Source of the DNA: Bremerella sp. JC817
GTDB lineage: Bacteria; Planctomycetota; Planctomycetia; Pirellulales; Pirellulaceae
DNA length: 64,000 nucleotides
Assembly (NCBI RefSeq): GCF_040718835.1
Contig: NZ_JBFEFG010000240.1
Span: 62,001 to 126,000, forward strand
Direction of reading: 5' to 3'
Each line of letters starts with the position of its first letter. Within the stretch, counting starts at the first letter, position 1. Shown here in pieces: positions 35,515-45,354 of this stretch. Both the position numbers and the translations under genes were made by a program. The notes beneath the pieces are model-generated. The model was not told the DNA's origin. It made no database searches and saw only the letters and a program-made list of their open reading frames with translations.

Positions 35515-37539
35515 ATGATCGCATATTTGATTATTCGAGAAGGTTCCAAGTGGACCGATGTCTTTCGCCTCGTCGAAGGGCAAAACGTGACGATCGGCCG
35601 TGCGCCCACCAACCAGATTGTGATCAAGGATGATCGCTGCAGCCGTTATCACGCAGAAATCTTCCTATCGCAGGGGGTATGGACCATCCGTGATCTCGAT
35701 TCGCGGAATGGGACCACTGTAGAAGACTCCCCCATTCGTGGTGATCAGGCACTGACGCCAGGCAATATTATTCGCGTCGCCAACACCCAACTCGCCTTCG
35801 TCAACGATCTGTCTGCCGCTTTCCCCGATGGTTCTTCCAGCAGCAGTCATTTGTTCGACTCGAACGCGGCCGTCGATCAGACGATGGTTGGATACGACAG
35901 CGAACATGTACTGGATATCGCCGAACCAACGAACATCACCCACCGCCGGCAGCAGACCCGATTCTTGAAGCCGGAACGCGAAGACGCCAAAGAAGGCTCG
36001 GTCGTACCGCGTGTTGGTCGTGCTGCGGCTCGATTGTGCCAATTGGCCTTCGAGTTGGCTCAACAGGCCGACATCATTGCCGTGGCAAACCTGGCCCTGG
36101 AAGGTCTCTTCGAGAGCACCCAGGTCGACTCAGGCGCCGTCTTGCTTCTGCCGCGTGGGTTCAAAGGACCGTCGACGGAAAAAGACCTGGAACTGATCAG
36201 CTCTCGAACCGATAAGCTTCCGGTTTACCATCGCATTTCTCGCTTTCTGGCCAATACGGTGCTCCGTGAAGGGGAAGCAGTCTTGGCCCGCAACGTCACC
36301 GACGACAGCCGTTTCGGTAGCCGCGACAGCAAAGGGGATATCCATGCGACCAGTGTTTTGGCGGCCCCGATCCGGCAGAACGGCAAGGTCATTGGCCTGA
36401 TTCATCTTTACTCGACCGATGCCGGCAGAATCCCGGATCCGGAAGACCTTGAGTTCACCTTGGCCGTCGCCGAGAACGTTGCCCTCGCACTGAAAAACCT
36501 GGAACGCCAGCAGGAACTGACCGAGACCATTTCGCAGTCGATGGTCGAGATCGACGAGCTGCGGCAGAAGCTGGGGGCGGAAAGCAATATCGTCGGCAGC
36601 AGTCCGCTGATCCTCGACGTACAGAAGCAGATTGCCCGCGTCGCTCCGAGCCGGGCCACGATTTTGATCACCGGCGAAAGTGGAGTCGGTAAAGAACTGG
36701 TTGCACGTGCGGTACACTTCGCGAGCACTCGCAAGAAAGGGCCGTTCGTCTGTTTGAACTGTGCTGCGCTGACCGAGTCGCTGCTTGAGAGCGAACTGTT
36801 CGGCCACGAGAAAGGTGCGTTCACCGGAGCAACCGATCGCAAGGTCGGCAAGTTCGAGGCGGCCCATCGCGGAACGCTGATGCTCGACGAAATTGGCGAG
36901 ATGAGCGAAGCGATTCAGGCCAAGTTCCTCCGCGTTTTGGAAGGCCATCCTTTTGAACGGGTCGGTGGGAACGAAGCGGTTCAAGTCGATGTTCGCGTGA
37001 CTGCGGCGACCAATCGCGACCTGGAGAAAGAAGTCGAACGGGGACGCTTCCGTCGCGACTTGTTCTTCCGATTGCGGGTGGTGGAAATCAATGTGCCTCC
37101 CCTGCGAAAGCGGCCGGAAGACATTCTCGATCTAGCTTCCTACTTCGTGCAAAAATACAACGCGGAAACAGGACGCCGTATCCTGGGGTTCACCCAGTCT
37201 GCGATCGATGACTTGAAGAAGTACCGTTGGCCTGGCAACGTGCGCGAGATGAAGAATGTCATCGAACGCGCGGTGGTTCTTTCGCAGACCGAACGCATCA
37301 GTTCGGACGATCTGGCGTTGTCGAACCTGACCGCCAGCAGCGATACGGCGGAACTAAGTGCCGTGAAGAGTGGGTACGAACCCCTCTCGCTCGCCGATCT
37401 GGAAAAACGGCACATCGGTGCCACGCTACGGGCAACCGGCTGGAACAAGAGCCGGACTGCGGGAATCCTGGGGATCGAACGTTCGACGCTCGATCGAAAG
37501 ATCCGCCGCTATCATATTCAGCCCCCTGCCGAGGCCTAG
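35515..37539 (+). CDS. FHA-GAF-AAA+ sigma54-dependent activator
   Basis: 674-residue regulator. Domains in order: FHA (about 1-100; [22 protein letters not shown] and DSRNGT carry the phosphothreonine-binding residues), GAF (about 175-330), sigma54 AAA+ ATPase (about 358-595; Walker A GESGVGKE at 387-394, sigma54-contacting GAFTGA at 434-439, Walker B LMLDEI), and a Fis-type helix-turn-helix at the C-terminus ([21 protein letters not shown]). It should open sigma54 promoters in response to a phosphothreonine ligand and a small molecule. FHA input suggests a link to Ser/Thr kinases. A hairpin terminator follows. Confidence 0.95.
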   Translation: MIAYLIIREGSKWTDVFRLVEGQNVTIGRAPTNQIVIKDDRCSRYHAEIFLSQGVWTIRDLDSRNGTTVEDSPIRGDQALTPGNIIRVANTQLAFVNDLSAAFPDGSSSSSHLFDSNAAVDQTMVGYDSEHVLDIAEPTNITHRRQQTRFLKPEREDAKEGSVVPRVGRAAARLCQLAFELAQQADIIAVANLALEGLFESTQVDSGAVLLLPRGFKGPSTEKDLELISSRTDKLPVYHRISRFLANTVLREGEAVLARNVTDDSRFGSRDSKGDIHATSVLAAPIRQNGKVIGLIHLYSTDAGRIPDPEDLEFTLAVAENVALALKNLERQQELTETISQSMVEIDELRQKLGAESNIVGSSPLILDVQKQIARVAPSRATILITGESGVGKELVARAVHFASTRKKGPFVCLNCAALTESLLESELFGHEKGAFTGATDRKVGKFEAAHRGTLMLDEIGEMSEAIQAKFLRVLEGHPFERVGGNEAVQVDVRVTAATNRDLEKEVERGRFRRDLFFRLRVVEINVPPLRKRPEDILDLASYFVQKYNAETGRRILGFTQSAIDDLKKYRWPGNVREMKNVIERAVVLSQTERISSDDLALSNLTASSDTAELSAVKSGYEPLSLADLEKRHIGATLRATGWNKSRTAGILGIERSTLDRKIRRYHIQPPAEA

Positions 37540-37564
37540 CGGCGGTTGCTGGCGTTCAGATGGT

Positions 37565-37600
37565 AACGGTCGTAGTGATTGCGACCGTTTGGTTGTCTTG
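37565..37600 (+). terminator. Hairpin after sigma54 activator
   Basis: AACGGTCG (37565-37572) pairs with CGACCGTT (37582-37589), 9-base loop, followed by TGGTTGTCTTG. It begins 25 bases after the stop; moderate terminator. Confidence 0.55.
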
Positions 37601-37714
37601 CAGAGTACCTCGTTCTTGGCGGACCATGAAGTGTGCGCGCTGCACTATCCCATACTTAGGTGATCAATTTATGACTAATTCTGGGTTTCAAAATCCCCTA
37701 ATTGAGTGCACGCT

Positions 37715-38239
37715 ATGTCTTCTGTCATGGAATCCTTTGCGAACTTGTCGGGTGCCAACAGTGTTCTGGCTGATGCCGTTGTTCATTCTGTCCAGAAGGC
37801 ATTAACGATGTGCGGTGCGTCGGCCCGTTGTGTTGGTGTCGCGACGGTTCCTTTGCGAGACAAAGGCCTGGTGACGGGCATCATCGGTGTGCATGGCCGC
37901 GTGTCGGGCTTCATCACGGTGAACATGTCGGAGGTGATGGCGATCTCGGTGGTTGAAGGCCTGCTGCAAGAAGACTTCGGCAAGCTCACCAGCCAGGTGG
38001 TCGATGGTGCCGGTGAAGTCACCAACATGATTTGTGGTGGCATCAAGTCGCAACTGGCCAAGACGAACTTCTCGTTCCAGGGAATCACGGTGCCTTCGAT
38101 CATCGTCGGCGAAGGCTACTCGATGGCGTTTGCCCGCGGGTTGGACTTCGTCAGCGCGACATTCGAGCACGACAATCCAGAGGCGGTGATGCTGGACGAT
38201 CGATTGTTGTCGGTCAGCATGTGCTTTTTGAAACTGTAA
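37715..38239 (+). CDS. CheX-like chemotaxis phosphatase-family protein
   Basis: 174-residue single-domain protein of the CheC/CheX fold. The one conserved catalytic helix reads DGAGEVTNMICGGIKSQL, with the E-x2-N pair that in CheX attacks the aspartyl phosphate of response regulators. LVTGIIGVHGRVSGFITVNMS is the central beta sheet. A single motif rather than two fits CheX. No other chemotaxis genes are nearby, so it may act on a stand-alone response regulator. Starts possible at GTG 37706, ATG 37715 or ATG 37727; none has a strong ribosome site. Confidence 0.82.
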   Translation: MSSVMESFANLSGANSVLADAVVHSVQKALTMCGASARCVGVATVPLRDKGLVTGIIGVHGRVSGFITVNMSEVMAISVVEGLLQEDFGKLTSQVVDGAGEVTNMICGGIKSQLAKTNFSFQGITVPSIIVGEGYSMAFARGLDFVSATFEHDNPEAVMLDDRLLSVSMCFLKL

Positions 38240-38455
38240 ACTCGGAATAACTTTCCGGTAGGCAACCAACCTCGCTTAGAAGTGGCTCGCCCAGTCGTCT
38301 TAAAATCAGGGCAAGCGAATCGGTTGGTTTGTCGAGAGAACGACGAATTGCATCCTTGCTGTCACACCGTTCCTGGGCGGGACTTCGTCGGTTCCATCCT
38401 CTCTCAGGCGAAGCGGAAGAATGCCTGAGAGATTATCGCTTCCTTACGGAAAACG

Positions 38456-38887
38456 TTACTGCGAAACGGGCAGCACTTCCAGCTTGCCAGCGTCTTCTTT
38501 CTGAGCAGCAACGGCACGCTCTACGATGGTCTGGATCGTCGATTCCGACTGGACGCCGATCAGGATCTGGCGACGCCAGCCATCCTTCGTCTTGCGGTAC
38601 AAAGCCAACTGAGGATAGCCACCGCCTGACATGATGCGCTGTGCAATCCGAGGCTGAGCATCCGCGTCGACTTCCGTGTAAACGACACCGCTCAAGCGGC
38701 CTGCTCGCTTCAGACGTGGCATGATCGATTGCTTCATCGTCACGCACGCTGGGCACCAATCGGTACCAACCAAAACGAGCATTGGTTTGCCGGTTTCCAT
38801 TGCGGTCTTGAATGCGTCGTCGTACTGTGCGGGTTGGTCACCGACGGCGGAAACTTGCAACAGAATGGCCAGGGTAATGCCGAGCAT
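38456..38887 (-). CDS. Exported thioredoxin-like protein with WCPAC motif
   Basis: 143 residues: short signal peptide (MLGITLAILLQVSAVG) then a thioredoxin fold with the redox motif WCPAC at about residues 44-48 (VGTDWCPACVTMKQS), the cis-proline segment GGGYPQLALYRK and a C-terminal helix. The resemblance is to thioredoxin_7/DsbD-gamma-type proteins acting on periplasmic thiols. AGGAA lies eight bases before the ATG. It is a single gene with no partner visible. It differs from the cytoplasmic WCEHC protein at 1643. Confidence 0.82.
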   Translation of the reverse strand: MLGITLAILLQVSAVGDQPAQYDDAFKTAMETGKPMLVLVGTDWCPACVTMKQSIMPRLKRAGRLSGVVYTEVDADAQPRIAQRIMSGGGYPQLALYRKTKDGWRRQILIGVQSESTIQTIVERAVAAQKEDAGKLEVLPVSQ

Positions 38888-39374
38888 ACACTAAGTTCCT
38901 TACTTAATTTTTGCCCCGGGAGGGCGAGTTGGGCCTGCGTTCTGGGTCACAGGTAATTCACAGACCACATAATCCAGAAAAATTGGGTGGGGTGTGATTG
39001 TTGGGGGCAGATCCCAGTCAGAGGTCGTGGATCAGGTCGCCTTCACATGAGACGCCTTCCAGCGTGCGGGTACGCTGGATCCAGTGTGTGGATACACGGT
39101 CGAACCCCCTTGTGTCGTCCACCAACCGTGGTTGAAGCGACGCCTGGGCCTGCGGGTTGGGCCAAGTTTAACGATTCAAGGGGACATGACAAGTGTCCAA
39201 TTTGAGAACTTGCGGGAGACTTTTCTGATTGCCGCGGCAAGTCTTCTGAGAACCACATCTTGGAACTGGAGAAAAGATTTCTCATTTTCCACTAGAGTTG
39301 TGCTAGCGGAAATGCTTCAATAGTCGATAGTTACAGCAAGGCTGCCGCGTGGCCGCTCGGCAGTAGTCTCAAGG
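38888..39374. other. 487-base intergenic region
   Basis: No convincing gene is seen; short open frames on both strands lack ribosome sites. A palindrome TTGCCGCGGCAA lies near 39230, and an imperfect stem-loop (TTTCC-CTAG paired with CTAG-GGAAA) at 39286-39312 lies about 60 bases ahead of the dehydrogenase gene. Confidence 0.45.
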
Positions 39375-40385
39375 ATGTCACCCGATATGGTGCTACATAT
39401 TGGCGTGGTTGGATTGGGCTGTGATTGGGAATCACGACACCGCCCTGCCCTTCACTCGCTGCAAGATCGATTTAAGGTCGAATTCATTTGTGATGAAGTT
39501 GCGCTTCGAGCGCGCAACGCCGCTTCGCAGTTCAATGCGATGGCCCCAAACGGATTTCGACGAGCGATTTCCGCCGATCATATCGACGCGGTGTTTTTGC
39601 TCGATCAGCAATGGTCTGGCTTGCTGCCGATGCAATCCGCTTGCGCTGCGGGTAAAGCCGTTTATCTGAATACCGCCCTCGAAATGGACGCGGATTCTCA
39701 AAGCGAACTGGTCCGTTTGATCGAGACGACCAAAGTTCCTTTCATGATCGAATTTCCGCGGCGGTTCGCCCCCGCCACGATTCGTCTGAAAGAGTTGATC
39801 GCAACGCAGTTGGGCCAACCTAAGCTGATCTTCTGTCATCATCGCATCACGCCGGCGAATGGCAGCAACAGTCCGCGTTCGCTGATCATTCAGCGTTACC
39901 TGGCCGAGATCTTCGATTGGTGTCGTTACATCGTTGATGGCAAGCCTGAGTCGCTATTTAGCGTTAGTTATCCTCGCGCTGAACAGCCCAGCGACATCGA
40001 ATATCAGATGCTCAGCGTTGACTTCCAATCGAAGGAAGACCCGGCCCGTCGCGTGGTCGCTCAGATCAGCGCCGGGACCTATCTGCGAAGTGATTGGCCT
40101 GAAGCCGTTTCTTTCCGTCCGCCCGCCGCGATGCAGGTTTGCTGCGAGAATGGCATCGCCTTCATCGATCTGCCCAATACGTTGATCTGGTTCAACGGTG
40201 CCGGCCGGCATATGGAATCGCTGGAAGGGGAACGCCCTGTCGGCGAACGCTTGCTGGCGTCGTTTCATCGACTGTTGGAGAATGGCAATCATCACTTCGA
40301 TTGCCTGAATGAATTTCGCGAGTCAACTCGCGTGATTCAGGCGGCTCGGCAAAGCATCGCCGAAAACCGCCGAATTGTTTTCTAG
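39375..40385 (+). CDS. Gfo/Idh/MocA-type oxidoreductase
   Basis: 336 residues. The N-terminal Rossmann half begins LHIGVVGLGCDWESRH and keeps the order of the family, including ATQFNAM-like and HIDAVFLLD segments and the EFPRRFAPATIRLKELI stretch that corresponds to the EKP region and catalytic helix; the usual EKP triad itself is not obvious (NTALEMD instead), so it is a divergent member. The C-terminal half is the alpha/beta dimerisation domain. Cytoplasmic, substrate unknown. The ATG at 39375 or 39387 may be used. Confidence 0.7.
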   Translation: MSPDMVLHIGVVGLGCDWESRHRPALHSLQDRFKVEFICDEVALRARNAASQFNAMAPNGFRRAISADHIDAVFLLDQQWSGLLPMQSACAAGKAVYLNTALEMDADSQSELVRLIETTKVPFMIEFPRRFAPATIRLKELIATQLGQPKLIFCHHRITPANGSNSPRSLIIQRYLAEIFDWCRYIVDGKPESLFSVSYPRAEQPSDIEYQMLSVDFQSKEDPARRVVAQISAGTYLRSDWPEAVSFRPPAAMQVCCENGIAFIDLPNTLIWFNGAGRHMESLEGERPVGERLLASFHRLLENGNHHFDCLNEFRESTRVIQAARQSIAENRRIVF

Positions 40386-40393
40386 CAGACCGC

Positions 40394-41518
40394 CTAGCGA
40401 ACTTCTTCGGTCTGCTGCAGTTCTTCGATCCAAAGACGGATCTCGTTTTCATATTCCACGGCCAGGTCCCCCTTCACCAGTTGGCGATGGAACGAAGCCG
40501 CGCCTCCGCTTCGCAGATCGGCGTCTTCGGCCGAAGGAAAGCGACGCGACGGATCGGGGGCAATCAGCCGGCGACAGAAGTTCATCAGCAGTTCGTTGCA
40601 GGTGACTTCGTTCGGAAGGATGTCGAGCAACCGCTGAGCGAGGAAACGTTTGGTTTCCAGCAGTTCGCGGAAGTTCTGGATATGCCCGAACAGCGAACGC
40701 CCCGAGAGCATCTCGATTAACACGTAGCCCAGGCTGGCCAGATCGCTGCGTGGGGTCGCTTCGGCACCTTCCAGCACCTCAGGAGCCGCGTACGCAGGCG
40801 TACAGGTTCGCGTGTCGGGGGCGTTCTCGATCTCGAAGGCCGAGCCGATATCGATCAGCTTACCGGTCCCGGTACGCTTGAGCATGATGTTCGACGGCTT
40901 CACGTCGGCATGCACGATCCCTTCGCGATGCAGCGCCGCCAAAGCAGCGAGACAGTCACGCGCGATCGCCACCGCCACGCCCGGCTTGAAACGAGGCTGC
41001 TGCGGTCCCTTGGTCACCACCACCTGATTGATGTAGTTCCACCGTTCGTCCGAGACGCGCGGGCGGATTCGTTCGACCATGCCCGGTGTTGAAAGCTGCT
41101 GCAGGTCGTAACCATCGACCCATTCCATCACCATGATGCGAATGGAGCTTGAGTCGAGAAAGTTATGGATTTCAAGCAGGTTGTGCTGTTGGATCTGGGC
41201 AACTCGCGACGCAACCCGAGCATTGCGGGCCATTGCCTCGTTGTACTGCGTGGCGCTCTCGAAACGCTCGGGTGAGAAGACCTTAATAGCCAAAGGAAGC
41301 GTGAAGCCATTGGCACCACGCCGCTCGGTCAAAAAGACGAGACCTTGTCCGCCTGAACCAAGCAGGCGACGCAACGCGTAATGTTCCGTCCAACTGGAAC
41401 GCTTGGCGTGGATTAGCGACTCGTACCGCTGGAGCAGTTCAACCGGGCACTTCCGCTCCGAGGCACCGCCAGTGATCGAAAGCGTCGGCTGAAGGTTCTG
41501 TTGGGTGGTAGTCAGCAT
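40394..41518 (-). CDS. Serine/threonine protein kinase
   Basis: 374-residue Hanks-type kinase. Glycine loop GSGGQG (54-59), ATP-anchoring Lys79 (LAIKVF), catalytic loop HADVKPSN (203-210) with Asp205, the magnesium motif as DIG (223-225) instead of DFG, and APE at 245-247. The variant HAD for HRD suggests an RD-independent kinase. No membrane helix or sensor domain is attached. The ATG at 41518 has AGGAAG nine bases upstream; a TTG start at 41563 is possible but poorly spaced. It converges on the dehydrogenase gene with 8 bases between. A possible source of phosphothreonine for the FHA regulator at 35515. Confidence 0.9.
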   Translation of the reverse strand: MLTTTQQNLQPTLSITGGASERKCPVELLQRYESLIHAKRSSWTEHYALRRLLGSGGQGLVFLTERRGANGFTLPLAIKVFSPERFESATQYNEAMARNARVASRVAQIQQHNLLEIHNFLDSSSIRIMVMEWVDGYDLQQLSTPGMVERIRPRVSDERWNYINQVVVTKGPQQPRFKPGVAVAIARDCLAALAALHREGIVHADVKPSNIMLKRTGTGKLIDIGSAFEIENAPDTRTCTPAYAAPEVLEGAEATPRSDLASLGYVLIEMLSGRSLFGHIQNFRELLETKRFLAQRLLDILPNEVTCNELLMNFCRRLIAPDPSRRFPSAEDADLRSGGAASFHRQLVKGDLAVEYENEIRLWIEELQQTEEVR

Positions 41519-41700
41519 AAGTGGCGACTTCCTGTCGGCGTCTTCGGGGTTCAAAACGCTCAATTTCCTTTTGCATGATAGGGGGAGGCGAATCGATGGG
41601 TAAAGATTCTTTCCCGTAAATAAATGAAAATCGGATGAAAGTAAATATCCCCTCGATTAACTGTGCTTTATCGGGGACTCGCAGCGTATTGGGGGGACGC

Positions 41701-42666
41701 CTACGAAGGCTTTCGAACCGGGAATCCAAGTTGCTTATCTACTAGATTAATTGGAGGTTGTCCGTCCAGGTAGCGTTTCAGGTTGGTACAAAACAGGGCA
41801 GTCGCATCGGCGTTGCGGGTGGCCCCTTGGGCACCGACGTGTGGTGTGATGATGACGTTCGACATCTCCCACAGAGGGCTGTCGTGTGGCAACGGTTCGA
41901 TTTCGGCGACATCGATCCCTGCCCCAGCCAACTTGCCCGACTGCAAGGCTTCGATCAGGCAGACTTCTTTGACGACCTGACCGCGGGCCACGTTGATGAA
42001 CCAGGCATCCTGCTTCATGGCGGCAAATCGGCCTTCATCGATGATGTGATAGGTGCTCGCGTTCAGCGGCAGAGTCAGGATGACAACATCTGATTCCGCC
42101 AACAGGTCGTCCAGGCGATCGGCCGGCCAAAGTTCTTCGACATGGTCCGGTTTGTCGTACGGAAACAAGTCAGTAGCGATGATCCGGGTTTGGAATGCCG
42201 ACAGGATCTCGGCGATCCGGCGGCCATTTCCGCCGAGACCGACGATCCCAACCGTCTTGCCATGTAGGTCGTTGGTGGGGCGTCGGGTGTAATCTTTCAC
42301 GTTCTGGGCCCGGAAGAAGACCGGCAGCGATCGGATCAAACCCAATAATAGAGAGAACGTTTGTTCGGCCACCTGGTTCGCGAAGAGGCCCGAGGCGCTC
42401 GAAACGATGATGTCCGAAGCGATGACTTCTGGCACCAGGCAGTGGTCCATGCCGGCCGCGGAAGACTGGATCCACTTCAGTTTTCCCTGCTTCACGACCT
42501 CAGGCCATGGCATCGGGACTTTGGCGTGTCCACAGAAGATGTCGGCTTCGAGGATTGCTTCGGCAATCCGCTCTTGCCCGGCGTCGATGATTTCGGCGTC
42601 TGGGGCGACCTGGGCGATGGCCTCGATGAATTCCGGCTGGGTCTGGTAACAGAGAGCGATTTTCAT
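41701..42666 (-). CDS. D-2-hydroxyacid dehydrogenase
   Basis: 321-residue NAD(H)-dependent dehydrogenase of the glycerate/phosphoglycerate/lactate family. Nucleotide loop GLGGNG (143-148); catalytic Arg228 (VARGQVV), Glu257 after Asp252 (GIDVAEIEPLP) and His276 (ITPHVGAQG). The N-terminal substrate domain with SSAAGMD is intact. It resembles glyoxylate/hydroxypyruvate reductases, but the substrate cannot be told. Possibly part of a two-gene transcript running into the kinase gene, 180 bases away. Confidence 0.88.
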   Translation of the reverse strand: MKIALCYQTQPEFIEAIAQVAPDAEIIDAGQERIAEAILEADIFCGHAKVPMPWPEVVKQGKLKWIQSSAAGMDHCLVPEVIASDIIVSSASGLFANQVAEQTFSLLLGLIRSLPVFFRAQNVKDYTRRPTNDLHGKTVGIVGLGGNGRRIAEILSAFQTRIIATDLFPYDKPDHVEELWPADRLDDLLAESDVVILTLPLNASTYHIIDEGRFAAMKQDAWFINVARGQVVKEVCLIEALQSGKLAGAGIDVAEIEPLPHDSPLWEMSNVIITPHVGAQGATRNADATALFCTNLKRYLDGQPPINLVDKQLGFPVRKPS

Positions 42667-42857
42667 GGTGTTTATTCTTTATCGAGACGGCATCCAGGCA
42701 AGTGAAGGGGAACTATCGTAATCCAACCTGAGAATAGCGGCTATTGGTCTAGTTTGCCGAAGAAAAAAACGAACCTCAATGGTTTGCGATTGTCTGGCTT
42801 TTGCGACGGCGAATAATGGAGGCTCGCTTCACCGTACGTACCTCTCCCCAGGGCAAC

Positions 42858-44273
42858 ATGCTAGATACATTAGAACGCACTGATTCGTCGTCTCCTACCG
42901 ACGAACATAGCTGGTGGAGTCGCCCTTGCGGGATCCGCGAATTGCTGTGGATTGCCCTCCCCCTGATCGCATCGACGGCATCTTGGTCGATGACTAGTTT
43001 TGTCGATCGGATGTTCCTCTTCTGGTACTCGCCCGAGTCGATGGCGGCTGCACTTCCTGCGGGAATGCTGCACTTTACGCTGCTTTGCTTCCCGATTGGT
43101 CTCGCTTCGTACTTGAACACGTTCGTCGCCCAGTACGACGGAGCTGGCAGGCCCGAGCAGATCGGCGCGGTGATCCGTAAGGGGGTGCAGTTTGGTGCCG
43201 TGATGGTGCCGCTTTACTTCCTAACCATTCCATTGGCCGCGTGGGCGTTTCAAATGGTGGGGCATGCGCCCGAGGTGCAGGTCCTGGAAGTCCGCTATTT
43301 CCAGATTCTTTCCTTTGGTGCCGGAGCTTCCGTCGTTTCGGCGGCCATGTCCTGCTTTTTCACCGGACGAGGCAAGACGACGCTGGTGATGTTCGTCGAG
43401 ATTGGCTCGTGCGTTTTGAACGTTGTGCTGGACGGTTTGTTCGTCTTTGGCTTTTGCGGCGAGTGGCTCGAAGGGATCACTGGGGCGGCAGTCGCCACCA
43501 CGGCCAGCCAATGGTTCAAGGTGATTGCCTACTTCATCTTGCTCTGGAAGCCAGCTCGCGGAGGCGAGTTCGGCTTGCTCGATTGGTCTCGGGACGAACC
43601 GGGCTTGCTGGGACGTATCTTCCGCTATGGATCGGCGAGCGGGTTTCAGGTGCTTCTGGAAGTCGGAACGTTCACCGGGTTCACTTTCTTGATGGGGCGG
43701 ATGGGCCTGACGGCGATGACCGCGTCGACCTTAGCCGTCGATATTAATGCCCTCACGTTTGTGCCGATGATTGGGCTGGGGACCGGCATTGCCACATTGG
43801 TGGGGCGAGAGATCGGCCACGCCGACCCCCGGCGGGCGGCAACCGCCACATGGTCCGGGCTGGTGATCGCCGTGCTCTACGCCGGCACGATGGGAATGAC
43901 CTATTTCCTGGTCCCTGACTTCTTCCTGGCGGCCCATGCGATGGGTATGGAGCCGACCGAGTTCGAAGAGATCCGCGTTTTGAGTATCTTTTTGCTCCGA
44001 TTCGTGGCGTTCTTTTGCGTGTTTGACGCATTGAATGTGGTCGCGGTGAGCACCCTGAAAGGGGCTGGCGACGTCCGGTTCATCATGACCGTCGGGATTG
44101 TTTTCAGCCTAATTCTGGCAAGTGTGGGCTTCGCGTTCCTGTCGCTGGGCCAGATTCATGTTGCCGGCCTGTGGGTTGTCATGACCAGTTGGGTGATTCT
44201 GTTAGCCATTACGCACTGGGTGCGGTTCTTTACCGGGCAATGGCGTCAAAAGAATGTCATTGATCCCGCCTAA
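42858..44273 (+). CDS. MATE-family efflux transporter
   Basis: 471-residue membrane protein with twelve hydrophobic segments in two halves. ELLWIALPLIASTASWSMTSFVDRMFL opens the first half with the family's typical membrane-embedded proline and Asp; GGRTLTALS-like and GLGTGIATLVGREIGH opens the second. MATE proteins export drugs, cations or metabolites in exchange for sodium or protons. The start at 42858 has AGGGC upstream. The frame is open to 42801. No regulator is adjacent. Confidence 0.9.
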   Translation: MLDTLERTDSSSPTDEHSWWSRPCGIRELLWIALPLIASTASWSMTSFVDRMFLFWYSPESMAAALPAGMLHFTLLCFPIGLASYLNTFVAQYDGAGRPEQIGAVIRKGVQFGAVMVPLYFLTIPLAAWAFQMVGHAPEVQVLEVRYFQILSFGAGASVVSAAMSCFFTGRGKTTLVMFVEIGSCVLNVVLDGLFVFGFCGEWLEGITGAAVATTASQWFKVIAYFILLWKPARGGEFGLLDWSRDEPGLLGRIFRYGSASGFQVLLEVGTFTGFTFLMGRMGLTAMTASTLAVDINALTFVPMIGLGTGIATLVGREIGHADPRRAATATWSGLVIAVLYAGTMGMTYFLVPDFFLAAHAMGMEPTEFEEIRVLSIFLLRFVAFFCVFDALNVVAVSTLKGAGDVRFIMTVGIVFSLILASVGFAFLSLGQIHVAGLWVVMTSWVILLAITHWVRFFTGQWRQKNVIDPA

Positions 44274-44453
44274 AATGGCGTATTGGGGCGTAGTTTCGGG
44301 GAATTACGCCGCTGGTTCTTGGCGAATTGGTCGGTTGTGGCAATAATTAATACTGGATGGATATTCATACACACCCGGCGCATCTGCCATACAAACGTGC
44401 CATCCCATCATTGATCTGCCACCCCCGAAAGAATCTTTTGAGGAGCTAGTTCC

Positions 44454-45341
44454 CTGTCTACCTCGAAATACCAGATTGGCTGGACTGCCATCGTTATTTT
44501 AGTCGTGCTCCGGTTATTGACCGGCTGGCATTTCTTCATGGAAGGATCGAAGAAAGTCAAATCTGGCGACTTCTCGTCGGCTGGATTCCTGCGGAATGCC
44601 AAAGGCCCCCTCGCCGATAACTTCCGGAACATGACCTTCGACTTGTACGGAGCCGAGCGTCTTAACAAGGACAACATTGCTGGCCGCGCGGCTGGCTATC
44701 GCGATCTGGCGATCGGCGAGTTCGGCGACAACATCGCACCGAAGGCGCAGAAGTCGCTCGAACGCTACCTCGGTCGTATCAATTACTACTTTGAAGAGAA
44801 CGCCGAAGACATCGACAAGTACTTCAACGAAGTCCAGGTCTATGAAAAGAAGCGTCAGGATGAACGTTACCGTGGTGTGGCCCACTACGAGGATCGTTTG
44901 GCCGACAAAGACAAAGAGCTGTACAAGAGTCTGAGCAAGTGGACAAAAGAAATTGCCACTGCTGAAGCCGATTACATCGACGATCTGAACCGCATCGGCC
45001 AGGCCGAAACGCAGTCGAATCAAGCGATCTATCAGATCAACCCAAACATGGGAACTGTCGACCGTTTGGTGACTTGGGTGCTTTTTAGCTGCGGTATCCT
45101 GTTGATTCTGGGACTGTGTACGCGGTTAGCTGCTTTGGCGGTTGCCGGCTTCCTGGCTCAGGTGATGTTAGCTCAGTGGCCATTTGCCCACGGGGCCGAC
45201 CTTACCTACGTTTACTATCAATCGGTCGAGTTCACCGCATTGCTGTTCATCGCAGCGATCGGTGCAGGCAAGTTTGCCGGGCTGGACTATATCGTTTGGA
45301 ACTCTATTACCCAGTGCTGCAGCCGCGGTGCATCTAAATAA
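44454..45341 (+). CDS. DoxX-like membrane protein with apparent CTG start
   Basis: 295 residues. No ATG, GTG or TTG gives a complete first helix; reading from CTG at 44454 adds STSKYQIGWTAIVILVVLRLL, which completes transmembrane segment 1, and AGGAG (44441-44445) is placed eight bases before that CTG. After the first helix comes an unusual hydrophilic stretch of about 150 residues rich in Lys, Glu and Tyr, probably coiled, then three helices with LLILGLCTRLAALAVAGFLA, the DoxX signature. The next gene is a Tat-exported oxidoreductase 13 bases downstream. A GTG at 44505 would leave the helix truncated. Confidence 0.78.
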   Translation: MSTSKYQIGWTAIVILVVLRLLTGWHFFMEGSKKVKSGDFSSAGFLRNAKGPLADNFRNMTFDLYGAERLNKDNIAGRAAGYRDLAIGEFGDNIAPKAQKSLERYLGRINYYFEENAEDIDKYFNEVQVYEKKRQDERYRGVAHYEDRLADKDKELYKSLSKWTKEIATAEADYIDDLNRIGQAETQSNQAIYQINPNMGTVDRLVTWVLFSCGILLILGLCTRLAALAVAGFLAQVMLAQWPFAHGADLTYVYYQSVEFTALLFIAAIGAGKFAGLDYIVWNSITQCCSRGASK

Positions 45342-45354
45342 GGTGGAGTAAATC

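Noticed and set aside
33731..35518. Plus-strand open frame of 595 codons
   Set aside because: Runs antisense through the DUF1598-like gene into an intergenic region; no start signal or recognisable domain.
38987..39285. Short overlapping open frames on both strands as small genes
   Set aside because: No ribosome site, no hydrophobic or conserved pattern, and both strands are equally open.
41519..41563. TTG start extending the Ser/Thr kinase by 15 residues
   Set aside because: The ATG at 41518 has a well-spaced AGGAAG, whereas the TTG is preceded by a site placed too close.
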